A DNA stretch of 33,762 nt from an uncultured Collinsella sp. (lineage in GTDB: Bacteria; Actinomycetota; Coriobacteriia; Coriobacteriales; Coriobacteriaceae), in contig UQZM01000017.1 in the NCBI GenBank assembly GCA_900545615.1, forward strand, positions 1 to 33,762, read 5' to 3'. The notes beneath the pieces were generated by a model. That model was not told the DNA's origin, searched no databases, and worked only from the letters and a program-made list of their open reading frames with translations. The number at the start of each line of letters is the position of its first letter. Within the stretch, counting starts at the first letter, position 1. Position numbers and translations under genes: made by a program. Below are positions 31,979-33,762 of this stretch, one piece after another.

Positions 31979-32760
31979 GATGTGATTCCCCCGGCCTGCC
32001 AGACCAGTAGGTTCATCTTCTTTTCGCTGAGGAGCGAGGTCTTGACGAGAGAGAGGCCCGACCTCTGGATAATTCTATTGATGAGCCTGATCTTCGTGAC
32101 GCTATCCGATGGCGTGATGGCGTCGTGGTTGTGGCGATACGCGATGGCGCCGGTAAGGATGTCAACGAGTTGCATCAGCTGGACCTCGTCGGAGCGTATG
32201 GGCTGCACCCTCCTCACGATCTCATGGTTGAAATCGTACGCATCGTTCGCGAGCACGTTCTCGAGCTTCTGGGCGTTTCGCCCGGAATGGGTGTCCTTTA
32301 TGTCGATATAGACGTAATACCGCGCGTCGCGGGAGAAGATCGTCTTCAGCATCGTGAAGTACATCTTGTAGTACCAGAGGTCATGGTCCTGGTTGAAGCG
32401 GGCGTGGTCCAGCTTTGATTTGTCGGGAACTACAAGACCCCTGAAGTGCAGGTCGTCGTCATCGAAGAAATAGTCGATGATGTCGACGTAGAGGCCGTAG
32501 TTGCATGGCGACACCTTCGTCCATTTGACCTCGGCGCCCATCCCGACGCCATGCTTCGCCTTTATCTCCACGAGGCGCTTGTTTATCTCCCTGACTTTCG
32601 ATTTGGGGCACCATACCGCCCCGAGCGACATCGCCTTGAAGCGATCGTGCTCGAGATGGCAGCTCTCGTCGCAGTAGACATTAAACTCCTCGCCGCCGAA
32701 GGTGGCACCGTTTCCCGATTCGTAATATGCCCGCACACCATCCAAAGCTAATGGCCTCAT
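31975..32760 (-). CDS. DUF3800 domain protein (predicted RNase H-like nuclease)
   Basis: A 261-aa protein of the DUF3800 family. The hallmark N-terminal motif is FNVYCDESCHLEHDRF, and conserved acidic residues typical of an RNase H-like fold are visible: Asp31 (CDES), Glu77 (GAEVKWTK), Asp153 (YIDIKD) and Asp200 (LMQLVDILTGAIAY). DUF3800 genes are common in prophages and defence islands, but their biochemical role is largely unknown. ATG 32760 is preferred over GTG 32769 because GAGGTG lies just upstream. It is transcribed with the repressor (25 bp upstream) and with the small partner, whose start overlaps its stop. Confidence 0.85.
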   Translation of the reverse strand: MRPLALDGVRAYYESGNGATFGGEEFNVYCDESCHLEHDRFKAMSLGAVWCPKSKVREINKRLVEIKAKHGVGMGAEVKWTKVSPCNYGLYVDIIDYFFDDDDLHFRGLVVPDKSKLDHARFNQDHDLWYYKMYFTMLKTIFSRDARYYVYIDIKDTHSGRNAQKLENVLANDAYDFNHEIVRRVQPIRSDEVQLMQLVDILTGAIAYRHNHDAITPSDSVTKIRLINRIIQRSGLSLVKTSLLSEKKMNLLVWQAGGITS

Positions 32761-32785
32761 GCGTCCCACCTCTTTTCCGGTCCTA

Positions 32786-33406
32786 CTACCTCTCGTCCCG
32801 CTCGCCCATGTACCAGACGACGCGGCCCTTGCAGACCACGGGCTCGTCGCCCGGCCCGGCGAGGATGTCGTCGTACTCGCCGCTGTGGCTGTCCGCCGTG
32901 AGCATCACGGTCGAGCGGCCCCGGGTGTAGTTGCGCACCACGGCGCCGTAGTCGGCCGTCTCGGCGAGCACCGGCTGGCCGTTGACCGGCTCCATGTCGG
33001 GGTCGACGAGCAGCAGGGCGTCGTGCGGGAAACGGTTGTCCATGCAGCCGCCCTGGGCGTGGACCATGAAGCCGCGCGGGTGGGCGTCGGCGATGGAGGC
33101 GGGGACCTCGACCTCGTCGGCGAGGTTCTCCTCGTCGCACGGCTCGCCCATGTGGGCGAAGCCCAGCAGGGGCACCATGCGCGAGGTGCCGCTGATCGCG
33201 GCCTCGGCGGCGTCCTCTCCCATGAGGTCGGCTGCGCTCGTTCCGAGCAGTTCGGCAAGTTGCCCTAACTTGGTTAGGCGAGGTTTCGCCCGCCCGTTTT
33301 CCCATGCTCCGATGGCCGCTGCCGACACGTCGAGCTTTTCGGCAATGTCTAGCTGGGTCAATCCTGCTTTTGTGCGTAGCGACCGGAGCTTATCACCAAA
33401 TTCCAT
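32786..33406 (-). CDS. CI-like repressor, HTH plus S24/LexA-type domain
   Basis: A 206-aa repressor. Residues 4-60 form an XRE helix-turn-helix (LRSLRTKAGLTQLDIAEKLD, then SAAAIGAWENGRAKPRL). Residues about 78-200 form a LexA/S24-type domain: VPLLGFAHMGEPC, then VHAQGGCMDNRFPHDALLLV and GQPVLAETADYGAVVRNYTR. In self-cleaving members the nucleophile is Ser and the base is Lys. Here the matching positions read Cys121 and, by my alignment, Arg158, and the Ala-Gly cleavage pair is replaced by Met-Gly. ATG 33406 is 4 nt after AGGAGG. It is divergent from the cro-like gene and leads the transcript of the DUF3800 module and integrase. Confidence 0.9.
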   Translation of the reverse strand: MEFGDKLRSLRTKAGLTQLDIAEKLDVSAAAIGAWENGRAKPRLTKLGQLAELLGTSAADLMGEDAAEAAISGTSRMVPLLGFAHMGEPCDEENLADEVEVPASIADAHPRGFMVHAQGGCMDNRFPHDALLLVDPDMEPVNGQPVLAETADYGAVVRNYTRGRSTVMLTADSHSGEYDDILAGPGDEPVVCKGRVVWYMGERDER

Positions 33407-33415
33407 AGTGCCTCC

Positions 33416-33500
33416 TAACTGGGTTACTTTCATCCTAAGCAAAAATAATTTTGGTTAAAAGCAAAAAGTAATTGTGGTTTGACCCAAATTAGATTATGAT
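33416..33500. promoter_or_regulatory. Repressor operators and cro-like promoter
   Basis: The 117-bp divergent intergenic region is very AT-rich. Related half-sites are TAATTTTGGTT (33446-33456) and TAATTGTGGTT (33469-33479), 23 bp apart, plus TAACTGGGTT (33416-33425). The second half-site joins an inverted ACCCAAATTA (33482-33491) to form a 23-bp dyad. A plus-strand promoter fits TTGTGG (33472-33477), 17 bp, TATGAT (33495-33500) and is covered by that dyad. This is the layout of a CI/Cro switch. Confidence 0.65.
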
Positions 33501-33523
33501 TAGGTCAACGAAAGGAGGAACGG

Positions 33524-33718
33524 ATGCAGAACCTTAAGGAGTTTCGAGAAGCTGGGGCCAAGCGATTCCAGAAAAAGGAAATCGCCGCAGCTCTGGGAAT
33601 TACCGAGCCAACGCTCACAGCCATCGAGGATGCGCAGGCAGACAAGCTAACGCCCACAATGGCGGACAAGCTAGGCAAGCACTTCGGCATTGACGGCAAT
33701 ATTTTTTGGCTCTGTTAG
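33524..33718 (+). CDS. Cro-like small HTH protein
   Basis: A 64-aa protein made almost entirely of one helix-turn-helix: FQKKEIAAALGITEPTLTAI, then TPTMADKLGKHFGIDGNIFW. It is the first rightward gene, divergent from the CI-like repressor, so it probably plays the Cro role of shutting off the repressor and starting the early programme. AAAGGAGG (33511-33518) lies 5 nt before ATG 33524, a strong ribosome site. The following 44 bp to the window end contain TTGACA near 33727 but no gene that can be judged. Confidence 0.85.
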   Translation: MQNLKEFREAGAKRFQKKEIAAALGITEPTLTAIEDAQADKLTPTMADKLGKHFGIDGNIFWLC

Positions 33719-33762
33719 ACCAGGATTGACATGCCGACCTGCCGGCTAACTCGCCGTCTCCC

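Overview
The window reads as a chromosomal segment of a high-GC Gram-positive gut actinobacterium of the Coriobacteriia, most likely Collinsella or a close relative. This is an inference from gene order, codon use, the FtsZ/SepF/DivIVA division set without ftsA, and protein style; no rRNA or tRNA gene is present to confirm it.

Positions 1-15617 (+) hold a nearly complete dcw (division and cell wall) cluster: mraZ, rsmH, an ftsL-like gene, ftsI, murF, mraY, murD, ftsW, murG, murC, murB, ftsQ and ftsZ. Most genes touch or overlap. A good promoter (TTGAAA, 17 bp, TATTAT) overlapped by TGGGG repeats precedes mraZ and looks like the autoregulated mra promoter. murE and ftsA are missing from the cluster. 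A strong terminator follows ftsZ.

Positions 15690-23800 (+) hold the string usually found downstream of ftsZ in Gram-positives (pgeF, yggS, sepF, yggT, divIVA). Here it is split by a complete high-affinity phosphate uptake operon (pstS-pstC-pstA-pstB-phoU) whose first gene overlaps pgeF by 4 bp. yggT appears to use a non-canonical ATC start. A second phosphate system (a PiT permease and its PhoU-like DUF47 partner, - strand, 24726-26466) lies about 1 kb past divIVA, behind a frameshifted nitroreductase gene with mosaic codon use and a large perfect inverted repeat.

Positions 26600-29880 (+) carry single housekeeping or accessory genes: a small unrecognised protein, a Bax-inhibitor-1-like membrane protein, a microbial-type PARG-like protein whose QEE motif reads QEA, and an SGNH hydrolase. 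They are separated by intrinsic terminators.

Positions 29880-33762 are the left part of an integrated element (prophage or similar). They contain a tyrosine integrase, a structured leader or candidate small RNA, a two-gene module of a DUF3800 protein plus a small partner, a CI-like repressor with altered S24 peptidase residues, a compact operator/promoter region, and a divergent Cro-like gene. The right end of the element is outside the window. The DUF3800 pair sits between repressor and integrase, where temperate elements often carry accessory or defence genes, and is the best candidate for a poorly described system.
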